From positions 2,790,001-2,854,000 of the forward strand of contig OZ247427.1 in NCBI GenBank assembly GCA_965232815.1: a DNA stretch of 64,000 nt, read 5' to 3'. Shown piece after piece: positions 34,715-45,507 of the stretch (position 1 is its first letter; every line of letters begins with the position of its first letter). Below the pieces are notes generated by a model. The model made no database searches. It saw nothing but the letters and a program-made list of their open reading frames with translations, and was not told the DNA's origin. The DNA comes from Bin87 sp026710825 (lineage in GTDB: Bacteria > Chloroflexota > Dehalococcoidia > Lucifugimonadales > UBA3495). The position numbers and the translations under genes are program-made.

Positions 34715-35566
34715 ATGGCATACGAATTTATCAAGACCGAAGTGGTGGGTGGCGTTTTGGTGATGACCATGCACGACCCTCCTACGCGCAATGCGTTGGG
34801 GACAGACATGGCTGCCGAAATGTTCGAGCGTTTGGACGAGTTTGAGAACAACCCGGAAGAGCGGGTGTTGGTTTTGACCGGCACCGATCCCTCCTTCTGT
34901 TCCGGCGCGAACGTGCGGGGCTTTCGGCAGCGTATTGATGAGCGCGAGGCCCAATCTGAACCTGATCCCCTCACCTGGGGCAAAATGGAATACATGAAAG
35001 GACGCCACAAGCCTACGGAGACCGGCCCTCGTGTGAATTTCGTCCCGCTGCGAATCCATGACCTGCAGAAGCCGTCGATAGCCGTGGTCAACGGGCCCGC
35101 CGCCGGTGTCGGTTGTGGACTCGCGCTCTCGTGCGATATCCGGGTAGTTGGTGTGAGCGGCCGCCTGTCGGAGCGTTTCGTACTCAACGGTCTGATCCCC
35201 GGCGATGGGAGTTGCTGGCAGCTTCCAAAGCTAATCGGCACCAGTAACACTCTGCTCCTCCAATACACCGGGGACTGGATGGGTGGCGAAGACGCGGTAC
35301 GCATTGGCCTCGCCAGCAAGTGTTTTCCGGACGACCAGCTGATGGAAGGCGCGATGGAGCTGGCCACCCGGATCGCCGGTGGTCCAACTATCGCTCACTC
35401 CTTGACCAAGTACCTCGTGCAGGAAAGCATGGAGCTGACGTTCCGCGAAGCCCTGGAACTCGCATCAGCGGCCCAGGAGCATGTGCGGCGTACCGAAGAT
35501 CATAAGATCGCGGTTCAGTGGTTCCTGGACAAAAACCGGGGGATGCCCCCGTTCATCGGCCGCTGA
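34715..35566 (+). CDS. Enoyl-CoA hydratase/isomerase family protein
   Basis: The 283-residue crotonase has VLVMTMHDPPTRNALG, FCSGANVRGF (first oxyanion segment), VNGPAAGVGCGLALSCDIRV (second) and a GLASKCFPDD segment. An insert of roughly 30 residues (about 70-105) follows the first oxyanion segment, longer than usual. The glutamate positions are partly changed (LNGLIPGDGSCWQL), so hydratase chemistry is not assured. The ATG at 34715 is preferred to an upstream frame start since the fold begins there. Confidence 0.87.
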   Translation: MAYEFIKTEVVGGVLVMTMHDPPTRNALGTDMAAEMFERLDEFENNPEERVLVLTGTDPSFCSGANVRGFRQRIDEREAQSEPDPLTWGKMEYMKGRHKPTETGPRVNFVPLRIHDLQKPSIAVVNGPAAGVGCGLALSCDIRVVGVSGRLSERFVLNGLIPGDGSCWQLPKLIGTSNTLLLQYTGDWMGGEDAVRIGLASKCFPDDQLMEGAMELATRIAGGPTIAHSLTKYLVQESMELTFREALELASAAQEHVRRTEDHKIAVQWFLDKNRGMPPFIGR

Positions 35567-35580
35567 AACCCCCGATCAGG

Positions 35581-35607
35581 AAGGTCCCGTCAGGGGCCTT
35601 TCGATTA
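35581..35607 (+). terminator. Probable intrinsic terminator
   Basis: An 8-bp stem (aaggtccc with ggggcctt, one G-T pair) and a 4-base loop precede tcgattattt, 15 bases after the enoyl-CoA hydratase stop. Confidence 0.7.
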
Positions 35608-35615
35608 TTTACATG

Positions 35616-35656
35616 CTGCCGACCCGGTCCGCACCACGAGCGGACTGGGTCGGCAG
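35616..35656. repeat. Long hairpin, 17-bp stem
   Basis: The arm 35616-35632 (ctgccgacccggtccgc) pairs with 35640-35656 across a 7-base loop with a single G-T pair. There is no T-run after it, so it is not an ordinary terminator; it marks the start of a repeat-rich gene-free stretch. Confidence 0.8.
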
Positions 35657-35699
35657 ATCCGCGCTGGGCTCCACACATTTGCTTGGTCTGGCGACCATC

Positions 35700-35985
35700 G
35701 AAAGACCCGGTGACAATTCCCCCTTGTCCCTGACATCCCCATATCCTTACCATCTAACTGTCCAACTACCAAACCGCCCAACTCCATCCCGCCGCTCAAC
35801 TCAAATGCGGCATCCGCAATCCTGAAAATCCTCTGACCTCGGCAATCCCGACTCTGACAACCACGAACCGTCCCAATCCCGCTCCGCCAAACCCTCCCAC
35901 CGGCCCGTCAAAACCATCAATATCTCCCCCAAAACCTCACTCGCCGCCCCCATTCCACCCCCGCCACTCGCTCCTCGCCCTGCTC
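35700..35985. other. Gene-free, strongly C-skewed stretch
   Basis: Between the hairpin and the small ORF the plus strand is rich in C, A and T and poor in G, with pyrimidine runs such as ctcccccaaaacctc and gcccccattccacccccgcc. No coding frame with normal codon use was found on the plus strand. The minus strand carries three five-G runs (around 35929-35963), which could fold as a G-quadruplex. Nothing else is recognised. Confidence 0.6.
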
Positions 35986-35988
35986 AAA

Positions 35989-36018
35989 TGAGCGGAAATG
36001 ACCGGAAGTGAGCGGAAA
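35989..36018. repeat. Three tandem 10-bp repeats
   Basis: The units tgagcggaaa, tgaccggaag and tgagcggaaa are head to tail. They lie about 40 bases before the small ORF and could be binding sites. Confidence 0.7.
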
Positions 36019-36059
36019 AACCATGAATCCCTCCATCCAAAAACTTTCCGTAAGAGGTA

Positions 36060-36398
36060 TTGTCCTTGACAATCTCCCAACTCCGTCGCCGCGTCGCCGC
36101 CCTCAAGCGCAGGTTCGCCCCCGAACTCGCCATCATCAAACTCCGCCGCATCGCCGAGGCCGTCGCCGATGACTGGGATTACTCTGAATCCCCCGAGCCC
36201 GCCGACGTCATCGGGCACATCGTCAAAGCCGGCTTCCGCCTGCCCACATTCGCCAGCCTCGGCCGCTACCTCAACGACACCCGATGCCAGGGGGACGTCC
36301 CCGACCCCGGCGCCATCGTCCTCAACCTCCTCCCCTGGGCCAGGAAAGACCGCTACTGCGAATTCCTTCGCTGGGACCTCCCCGCACCGGCACGCTAG
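36060..36398 (+). CDS. Unrecognised small basic protein in the repeat island
   Basis: The frame encodes up to 112 residues and starts at TTG, either 36060 or 36066; the second is 8 bases after aagagg. The first 40 residues are helical and basic (QLRRRVAALKRRFAPEL, IIKLRRIAEAV), then DDWD, IVKAGFRLPTFASLGRYL, and a tail ending LPWARKDRYCEFLRWDLP. No family, signal peptide or membrane segment is recognised. It lies between tandem repeats and REP-like palindromes, so it may belong to a mobile or repeated element. The antisense frame of similar length reads as low-complexity and is rejected. Confidence 0.5.
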   Translation: MSLTISQLRRRVAALKRRFAPELAIIKLRRIAEAVADDWDYSESPEPADVIGHIVKAGFRLPTFASLGRYLNDTRCQGDVPDPGAIVLNLLPWARKDRYCEFLRWDLPAPAR

Positions 36399-36417
36399 CC
36401 ATGCCCTCAACCTCGCA

Positions 36418-36526
36418 TTCCGGACTTGATCCGGAAACCGGGAACGTCATGCTGCCGCCAACGTTCCGGAACGCCGGCGCCTTCCGGATACCGGCCTATG
36501 CCGGCCTGCGGCTCTTGGGAATGACG
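36418..36526. repeat. REP-like cluster of small inverted repeats
   Basis: Three short palindromes are packed together: ttccgga/tccggaa (36418-36436), cgttccggaacg, and ccggc/gccgg (36491-36504). The segment runs from cattccgg to gggaatgacg, ends that are roughly complementary, as in REP/MITE-type intergenic elements. Confidence 0.55.
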
Positions 36527-36532
36527 GTTTGG

Positions 36533-36580
36533 CCGTTTCAGACCGATACCGTTTCAGACCGATACCGTTTCAGACCGATA
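36533..36580. repeat. Three exact 16-bp tandem repeats upstream of the rRNA promoter
   Basis: The unit ccgtttcagaccgata occurs three times without spacing. The last copy ends 33 bases before the -35 box of the 23S promoter, a position suited to an activator or UP-like element; it could also be slippage-derived. Confidence 0.85.
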
Positions 36581-36613
36581 ATCGAGAAGACCTGATGGTC
36601 CCGTGTCCAACCC

Positions 36614-36642
36614 TTGACGTGAACGGGCAATGGGCATATACT
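36614..36642 (+). promoter_or_regulatory. Strong sigma-70-type promoter of the 23S rRNA unit
   Basis: TTGACG at 36614-36619, an exact 17-base spacer and TATACT at 36637-36642. Transcription should start near 36650, giving a leader of about 155 bases that contains the 5' processing-stem arm. Confidence 0.85.
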
Positions 36643-36740
36643 CCATGTCCACCAACTGAACGGAAGCTGTTTTCGATGAATACGGCAGCGCCACCGGCGG
36701 AAACGCCGCGCGAGCCACGGGCAGTTGGAGCAGGTTAAAA

Positions 36741-36804
36741 ACTGAATAGGAAGTCTGAACTGCAAAAAAGAACCGAGTCTAAGGAATTTGAAGTTCCTAG
36801 CGTG

Positions 36805-36812
<8 letters not shown>
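36741..36812 (+). other. 5' arm of the 23S rRNA processing stem
   Basis: Bases 36770-36812 pair with 39852-39894: of 43 positions, 37 are Watson-Crick, 3 are G-U and 3 are mismatched. Farther out, 36741-36762 pairs with 39904-39926. This matches an RNase III processing stalk enclosing the 23S molecule. Confidence 0.9.
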
Positions 36813-39851
<3,039 letters not shown>

Positions 39852-39860
<9 letters not shown>

Positions 39861-39926
39861 ACGCCAGGAGCTTCAAATTCTTCTGGCTCGGTTCTCGACG
39901 AAACAGTTCAGGCTTCCTATTTCAGT
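39852..39926 (+). other. 3' arm of the 23S rRNA processing stem
   Basis: Bases 39852-39894 and 39904-39926 are the complements of the two 5' arm blocks. The arm ends 16 bases before tRNA-fMet, leaving no room for a 5S gene. Confidence 0.9.
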
Positions 39927-39942
39927 GTTCATCAACGGTCGA

Positions 39943-40017
39943 TGCGGGGTGGAGCAGTGGCAGCTCGTCGGGCTCATAACCCGAAGGTCGTTGGTTCGAG
40001 TCCAACCCCCGCTACCA
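39943..40017 (+). tRNA. Initiator tRNA-fMet (anticodon CAT)
   Basis: The cloverleaf has acceptor tgcgggg/ccccgct with an unpaired 1-72 position (T-T) and three consecutive G-C pairs (ggg/ccc) at the bottom of the anticodon stem. Both are hallmarks of initiator tRNA. The anticodon loop is ctcataa and CCA is encoded. It shares the 23S transcript. Confidence 0.95.
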
Positions 40018-40031
40018 TGATTTGTAAATTT

Positions 40032-40058
40032 AGACCCCCGTTTAGGCGGGGGTCTTTG
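40032..40058 (+). terminator. Intrinsic terminator of the 23S-tRNA unit
   Basis: A 9-bp stem (agacccccg 40032-40040 with cgggggtct 40047-40055) and a 6-base loop are followed by a short T-rich end, 15 bases after the tRNA. It also precedes the stop of the converging CaiB gene. Confidence 0.88.
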
Positions 40059-40081
40059 TCATGGTCTATGCCTCGCCTCGA

Positions 40082-41329
40082 TCAAATCACGCCCTCGGTA
40101 GCCAGTTCCTGAAGCGTTTGAGTGTCCAAACCGAGCAAATCTCCATAGACCAGGGCATTGTCGTGGCCCACCGGAACCGAACCGCGCCATATCTTGCCCG
40201 GAGTTTCGGAAAACCTGGGCACTATACCTACTCCTCTTATCGTCCGTCCCAACTGCTGGTCATCCCAATCCACGTGCACGCCACGTGCACGATAGTGCGG
40301 GTTCTCCGCCATGTCATGGGCATTCATGATTGGGCTGCAACCGACCAGTGCCTCGTTGAATGTCTTCACCACCTCTTCCACTGACCGGTCCTCCACCCAA
40401 CCACGGAGGATGGCGTCAAACTCGATCCCTTCCGGAGAGTTGACGTTACGACGCGCAGAGATCCATTTCTCGTCATGAGGATCCAGGCCCAGTACGCGAC
40501 AAACCCGCGAGTACACCGCCGGTCCCACCGCAGCTATTACCACCCAGCCATCTTTGGCTTGGAATGTGTCCCAAGGTTGTGCGTTCCCGGCTTTGTTGCC
40601 GGCGCGTTCCCGGACTATACCCAGTTCATTGTAAGCAACCATGGTTCCGGACAAGATGCGGTGCACGGCCTCGAATTGGGCAAGGTCGATGACCTGACCC
40701 TGCCCGGTGCGTTCCGCGTGTATATATGCCGCCAAGGATGACCATAAGCAGAACAGGGCCGTGATGTAGTCTGCAGTCCAGGGCACCGCGCGCGACGGCG
40801 GGTCAGGCTCTGGGTTGCCCATAAGGTTCATCATCCCGCCGAATGCTTGGGCGGTGAAATCGTAGGAAGCCCGGGCCACATATTCTGGATCGCCATCTTG
40901 CCCGTAACCCGACACATGGCAGATCACTATAGCCGGATTGGCTGCCAGTATCGTGGCGTCATCCAATCCCCATTTGTCGTATGTACGGGCCTTGGAACTT
41001 TCCATCCAGATATCGGCCCGCTCGACGAGTTTCAGGAAAATCTCCCGACCCCCCTGGGTGCTGAAATCCAGGGTTGTGTTGTACATGTTTCGGTGATCCT
41101 GCACCCAGGAACTGGCTATCGGTTCGCCGTTAGGTCCTTCGATCGGAAATTCGGCGTGTCTCCAATCCTCTCCGCCTCCGGGGCGTTCGATGTGGATCAC
41201 CTCGGCGCCCATTTCCGCCGCCATAACAGCAGCCATCGGTTCGGCCACGATGGTGCCAGTGGACAATATGCGCACGCCGCAAAGCGGCCCGAATCGTTCA
41301 CCTACTAATGTCGATCGGGGCGGGCCCAT
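40082..41329 (-). CDS. CaiB/BaiF-family CoA-transferase (catalytic Asp present)
   Basis: The 415-residue product is a type III (formyl-CoA type) CoA-transferase. It shows GVRILSTGTIVAEPMAA, AEVIHIERPGGGEDWR, the VICHVSGYGQDG strand and the segment WTADYITALF, where the aspartate falls at the position of the family's catalytic residue. These enzymes move CoA between carboxylic acids via an Asp-anhydride. The start at 41329 follows ggga 8 bases upstream. Substrate is unknown; related genes lie 3-6 kb away. Confidence 0.88.
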   Translation of the reverse strand: MGPPRSTLVGERFGPLCGVRILSTGTIVAEPMAAVMAAEMGAEVIHIERPGGGEDWRHAEFPIEGPNGEPIASSWVQDHRNMYNTTLDFSTQGGREIFLKLVERADIWMESSKARTYDKWGLDDATILAANPAIVICHVSGYGQDGDPEYVARASYDFTAQAFGGMMNLMGNPEPDPPSRAVPWTADYITALFCLWSSLAAYIHAERTGQGQVIDLAQFEAVHRILSGTMVAYNELGIVRERAGNKAGNAQPWDTFQAKDGWVVIAAVGPAVYSRVCRVLGLDPHDEKWISARRNVNSPEGIEFDAILRGWVEDRSVEEVVKTFNEALVGCSPIMNAHDMAENPHYRARGVHVDWDDQQLGRTIRGVGIVPRFSETPGKIWRGSVPVGHDNALVYGDLLGLDTQTLQELATEGVI

Positions 41330-41613
41330 GTGAAACTCCCTCGAACTAAGTATGGCAGCAGCCGGGCTCAATATATCAGTTTTATCGCCGACTCGACCCC
41401 GGCTGTCCTGTAACGCGGGATCGGATCGAACTGTTGGTGGTGATCAGGTTGCCCGATTGAGTTTGCTCAGATATTTGCGCTTCCAGCAGCAGTTATTGGC
41501 CACATATTTCGGCCGAACCGACGAATCCGGAGCTCGGGCCAAACAGCGCTGCCTCGCGTTTCCGCCTCGGAAAGATCGACTCACCAGGATCCAACCAGTG
41601 ACAAACTCAGGGG
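41330..41613. other. Intergenic region, nothing recognised
   Basis: Beyond a likely promoter for the leftward CaiB gene near its start, no gene, repeat or RNA was recognised in these approximately 280 bases. Confidence 0.5.
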
Positions 41614-41645
41614 CGCAAAAAGCAGCCCCGGAGCAATCCGGGGCT
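41614..41645 (-). terminator. Intrinsic terminator of the LLM-IsdG operon
   Basis: A 9-bp perfect stem (agccccgga / tccggggct) with a 4-base loop is followed on the minus strand by a run of five T, 28 bases beyond the IsdG-like stop. Confidence 0.88.
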
Positions 41646-41672
41646 CCCGTCCATCAAACCGTCAAAAAACTG

Positions 41673-41999
41673 CTAATCCGCTGCCACCGCTCCGGACGCC
41701 TCCAGGCGATGCACCACCTCGTAAGTATGGAATTCTCCCGGGCCCAGCAAAAAATCGGGCGGCCCGCCGGCGTGCGCTGAACGGAACGAATCGCTGCGAG
41801 TCCAAGTGTGGTGTTGCTCCTCGGTTTCCCAATGCGTGACCACCAGAAATTCTTCGTGATCGGGAGTTTTGTTCATTTTCCAAAGTTCGAAACTGATGAA
41901 ACCGGGATGATCCTGCACGGCACCCCGCGCCTTGAACATATGCTCAAGCGTATCACCGTAGCCCGTTTTGACTTTGATCCGGTTGGTTGCGATAAACAT
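41673..41999 (-). CDS. IsdG-like antibiotic-biosynthesis-type monooxygenase
   Basis: The 108-residue product has the dimeric ferredoxin-like ABM fold (FIATNRIKV, FISFELWK, EEFLVVTHW). Residues N6, W66 and H76 coincide with the Asn/Trp/His triad of IsdG-type heme-degrading monooxygenases such as IsdI. The gene may thus open heme to release iron, although other ABM proteins oxidise quinones. It follows an LLM oxidoreductase gene by 41 bases in the same direction and is closed by a terminator. No heme uptake gene is nearby. Confidence 0.82.
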   Translation of the reverse strand: MFIATNRIKVKTGYGDTLEHMFKARGAVQDHPGFISFELWKMNKTPDHEEFLVVTHWETEEQHHTWTRSDSFRSAHAGGPPDFLLGPGEFHTYEVVHRLEASGAVAAD

Positions 42000-42040
42000 A
42001 TTGCTCTCCTTTTCCTTGCTCAGGAACGCATCAAGACCGA

Positions 42041-43141
42041 TCAGTCGAGGGTCAGATCCTTCAGTTGCGGTAATGTCTCCTCGGCCAGCAGTTTCAACGA
42101 ACTCAATCCCTTCGCGCGGTCATCGCCCCAGTCGTGGCACAAAATCAGCAGCGTACCGAAACCGCCGGTATCTTCATGCAGCTTACGGAGTTGCTTCGCG
42201 CAATGATCCGGATCACCCACGATCCAGAAGTTGTCCAGCATATGCTGCGGAATCAGTGCTGAATCAGGCATATCCGGGGTTGTTTTGATTCCGTCCAGCC
42301 CACGCAACCCCTGGCCCAACAACGGGAGGAAATATTCCGAGAAGGTGTGTGCCGGGGGTCCATTCATGACGTCCGCCACAGCCTGTTCGGTGCTATCGGC
42401 GACATAAACTTCCCGAGCTATCCTCCAACTTGCGCGCGAGACGCTCCGACCTGCTTTCTGCGCCCCGTTAGCGAAAGATTGCCAATGCATAGGCAAATGC
42501 GAGGCGTGTAGCAAGAACGTGCTCATTGGCCACCAGCCCATTTCGCCGGCCACTTCCAGGGTCGGTGATGACGGGCTGCTACCCGCCACCGCGATTGGTG
42601 GGTGCGGCTTCTGGTATGGCCGCATGTGGAAGGCCAAGCCCATCTCTGACCGGGACTCCGGCAATTTCACGTCGTAATGTTCGCCTCGGTAGTGAAAACT
42701 ATCAGGGTCCTCGGTTGTCCACATATTAACGATGAGTTCGGCCGCTTCGCGCATCAGATCCCTCTGCTGACCTGAGTGCCGATCCAACGCAAACAACTCG
42801 GAATCGGTGGGGACTCCGCCGGAACCGATGCCGAAGAAGAACCTGCCCCGAGCAAGGTGGTCCAACATTGCCATACGATGGGCGACCATGACCGGATCAT
42901 GAAACGCCAATAAGGAGACACCGGTACCCATCACCAGGTTCTTGGTCGCGCCCAGGGCGCGGGCAATGAACAGATCTGGCGCCGGCATATTCTCCCATTC
43001 GGTGGTGAAATGCTCGCCAATCCATGCCTCCGAGTAGCCCAACTCGTCGGCATATGCCATCAGTTCCAGGTCTTCGTCATAGGTGTCCGCGTGCAGCCGA
43101 CCCGGAGGATGCAACGGCATATTGAACAATCCAAGCTGCAC
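42041..43141 (-). CDS. LLM-class flavin-dependent oxidoreductase
   Basis: The 366-residue bacterial-luciferase-like protein has MPLHPPGRL near the start, YSEAWIGEHF, MGTGVSLLAFHDPVMVAHRMAMLD, RGRFFFGIGSGG and KPHPPIAVAGSSPSS. Its length and the PTDSELFALD segment resemble group A (FMN-dependent, two-component) flavin monooxygenases such as limonene or alkane-type hydroxylases. GTG at 43141 is preceded by aggag at good spacing, which favours it over a long upstream extension into the neighbouring gene. It sits 14 bases after the previous LLM gene. Confidence 0.88.
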   Translation of the reverse strand: MQLGLFNMPLHPPGRLHADTYDEDLELMAYADELGYSEAWIGEHFTTEWENMPAPDLFIARALGATKNLVMGTGVSLLAFHDPVMVAHRMAMLDHLARGRFFFGIGSGGVPTDSELFALDRHSGQQRDLMREAAELIVNMWTTEDPDSFHYRGEHYDVKLPESRSEMGLAFHMRPYQKPHPPIAVAGSSPSSPTLEVAGEMGWWPMSTFLLHASHLPMHWQSFANGAQKAGRSVSRASWRIAREVYVADSTEQAVADVMNGPPAHTFSEYFLPLLGQGLRGLDGIKTTPDMPDSALIPQHMLDNFWIVGDPDHCAKQLRKLHEDTGGFGTLLILCHDWGDDRAKGLSSLKLLAEETLPQLKDLTLD

Positions 43142-43155
43142 AGGTCTGCTCCTTT

Positions 43156-44106
43156 CTACAAGGACTGGGCGACCTTGCCCAACAGTTGTATGGTCTGCTC
43201 CATGTCGTCCGCAGCATCGTCTCCTGCGGTGACGGGCGTTACCAACAGTTCGTCGATCCCCATATCCAGCATGGCCACCATGCGCTCCCCAACAGCATCG
43301 GCGTCGCCGGTCAGCACGGTGGCTTGAATCATGCCGTCGCTCCAGGTTTCCTCCGCGGCCTCCGGATACCCGGCTGCCGCCCACATCCGCTGATAAAACG
43401 GGAGGCGTGGATAATTGGACAGCTGTTGCTGTACCGCCGCTCGGGTTGCTCCAACATTCGTGCTGATGCAGACCGGAGCATGGGCGATCAACGGGGGAGT
43501 TTCGCGTCCGGCTTGATCCGACCCCCTGCGCATCGCGGGCAAAGCCTTGTCCCGCAGATACACTGCCGGGCTCACCCAGCTAATCGCGCCGTCGGCTTCC
43601 GCGCCGCACAACTCAAAGGAACCTTCCTGCAAGGCTGAAGCCATAACCGGGATATTGACCGGCCTGGGAATGCTGGCGTGGGCGGTGTACTCTTCACCGT
43701 CGAAATCAACCGAACCCTCATGCAGCAACGCTCTGAGGATTTGGAGGTATTCGCTGAGATTGGTCAGTGGGGATCGCAAGTCGAAACCGAACATCGAGCG
43801 CATGGTTGGGCGGTGGCTGGGTCCCACGCCGAGCCGCAACCGTCCGGGGGCCAACTGATCCAACACCTGCACCTGCTGGGCCACTACGATGGGATGCCGA
43901 GGATAAGTGGGAACGATCGATGTCCCGAAAAGGATATTATCCGTCTGCACGGCTGCCGCAGCGAATAAAGTCAGCGCGTCTAGTCCGGTTCCTCCAGTCG
44001 TCAGCCAGGTTGCCTGTACCCCGGCAGCCTCTGCGCGCCGCGTGAGATCCAAGGAAGCTTCCGCGTTTGGGGCTCCGGCGTGTATGCCTATACGTCTATC
44101 GGGCAT
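43156..44106 (-). CDS. LLM-class flavin/F420-dependent oxidoreductase
   Basis: The 316-residue product is a second luciferase-like TIM barrel: RRIGIHAGAPNAEA, VQATWLTTGGTGLDAL, ILFGTSIVPTYPRHPIVVAQQVQVLD, GRLRLGVGPSHRP and NIPVMASALQEGSFEL. This pattern, with TYPRHP, is that of F420-dependent methylene-tetrahydromethanopterin reductase-like proteins. The ATG at 44106 is used. It is the first gene of an operon with the other LLM gene and the IsdG-like gene. Confidence 0.87.
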   Translation of the reverse strand: MPDRRIGIHAGAPNAEASLDLTRRAEAAGVQATWLTTGGTGLDALTLFAAAAVQTDNILFGTSIVPTYPRHPIVVAQQVQVLDQLAPGRLRLGVGPSHRPTMRSMFGFDLRSPLTNLSEYLQILRALLHEGSVDFDGEEYTAHASIPRPVNIPVMASALQEGSFELCGAEADGAISWVSPAVYLRDKALPAMRRGSDQAGRETPPLIAHAPVCISTNVGATRAAVQQQLSNYPRLPFYQRMWAAAGYPEAAEETWSDGMIQATVLTGDADAVGERMVAMLDMGIDELLVTPVTAGDDAADDMEQTIQLLGKVAQSL

Positions 44107-44202
44107 GGTGATAACCTCATTAGGGATTGTGGGCATCGTACCACCGTGCGACAGATTTATAGAAGCGCAAGCGAAGAGAACGGTAGCGTGCTGGCTCAGC
44201 GC

Positions 44203-45501
44203 TCAGCCCACCCCTTCTGCGTAGTCAATTCCCACATGGCCAGCGGCCTCGAAAGCGGCGTATTCCTCGGCGGTGTACCCCAGTAACTCGCGATAGACGT
44301 ACTCGTTATCCTGACCGAACATCACGGGGCCCCGGCGGATTCCCAGGGGCGTTTCGGACAACTTGTACGGTGGGCCCGGGTACAAGTGCGTGCCGCAGTC
44401 TTCCTGCCACGCTTCATGAAAGAACCCGCGATTCTGGATGTGTGGATCGGCGAATACATCGGCCTGGTTCATGACCGCGCCGGTAGGAATTCCCCTCTTT
44501 TGAAGCTCATGCATGACCTCGGCCGGATCCCGTTCACGAGTCCATTCCGAGATTCGACGATCAATTTCGTCCTGTCGGGTGAGACGCGATGCCGATCGCG
44601 ACAACTCCACATCGGCGGCCAGATCACTAGCGTCGATCGCTTCGCATAATGCTGACCATTGATGGTCGTCGTAAACGGTGATGACCACCCACCGATTTTC
44701 TCCGGCGCACGGATAACAATTCTGCAGAGCCCGGGGATGCCGGTTTCCCATAGGGCCGTGCGTGCGTCCGTTCATCTGGTAGTCCATGTAAAATTCGCCG
44801 AGGAACGGAAAAACGTTCTCCGCCTGACCCAATTCCACTAACTGTCCCTCGCCGGTGCGTTTCCGGTGATGTAGCGCCGCCAAAACCGCGAATGCGCCCT
44901 GCGCTCCTGCTGCGGCGTCGGACATGAGCACTGTGGTGTTGTACGAAGGGTCAGTATCCTCGTAACCCCGAAGCATGGTGTGGCCCACCACTCCCTCTAT
45001 GTGCACGCCGTGGGCACGAAAGTCCCGGTAGGGTCCGGTGCTCCCGTATGCAGGCATCCGGAGCATGATGATGTCGTCTTTGACCTCTTTGAGGGACTCG
45101 TAGGAAATACCCAACTTCTCCATGGTCTCAGTGGGGTTGTTTTCCAACAGGACGTCGCTAATCGCAACCAGGCGGTCGAATATCTCGCGCCCTCCGGGAT
45201 CCAGCAAGTTCACCGTCATACTCCGTTTGTTCCTGGCGTGCGAGTTGAACATTGGAGAGCGGTTGAATGGACGATCGCCGGGAACGTGCCCAGGCGTCCC
45301 GCCGGAATACAAAGGCAGGTTGTCGATCATGTCCTGGGTGAGATGTGGCGCGGCACCGCGAGTCAACGGCACAAACGCCTTGGTGGATTCAACTCTGATG
45401 ACTTCAGCGCCGAGGTCTGCCAGGAAAGATCCGCAATATGGGCCCGCCCACACCACGGTTATCTCGAGGACGCGCAAACCTTGCAACGGCAGTCTGGCCA
45501 T
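44203..45501 (-). CDS. CaiB/BaiF-family CoA-transferase (catalytic Asp present)
   Basis: The 432-residue product shows GLRVLEITVVWAGPYCGSFLADLGAEVIRVES, NKRSMTVNLLDPGG, VLLENNPTETMEKLG and the catalytic segment VLMSDAAAGAQGAF with the expected aspartate. An insert near residues 45-80 (TRGAAPHLTQDMIDN) is longer than in formyl-CoA transferase. Its start is 6 bases after the stop of the next CaiB gene, so the two are coupled and may form a heteromer. Confidence 0.9.
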   Translation of the reverse strand: MARLPLQGLRVLEITVVWAGPYCGSFLADLGAEVIRVESTKAFVPLTRGAAPHLTQDMIDNLPLYSGGTPGHVPGDRPFNRSPMFNSHARNKRSMTVNLLDPGGREIFDRLVAISDVLLENNPTETMEKLGISYESLKEVKDDIIMLRMPAYGSTGPYRDFRAHGVHIEGVVGHTMLRGYEDTDPSYNTTVLMSDAAAGAQGAFAVLAALHHRKRTGEGQLVELGQAENVFPFLGEFYMDYQMNGRTHGPMGNRHPRALQNCYPCAGENRWVVITVYDDHQWSALCEAIDASDLAADVELSRSASRLTRQDEIDRRISEWTRERDPAEVMHELQKRGIPTGAVMNQADVFADPHIQNRGFFHEAWQEDCGTHLYPGPPYKLSETPLGIRRGPVMFGQDNEYVYRELLGYTAEEYAAFEAAGHVGIDYAEGVG

Positions 45502-45507
45502 GAGGAT

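Noticed and set aside
35937..36410. 157-codon minus-strand frame opposite the orphan ORF
   Set aside because: The translation is Gly/Glu/Val-rich low complexity, a typical antisense shadow of a GC-rich plus-strand gene.
39861..39942. Possible 5S rRNA after 23S
   Set aside because: Only 82 bases are available and they are complementary to the 23S leader; 5S is about 115 bases.
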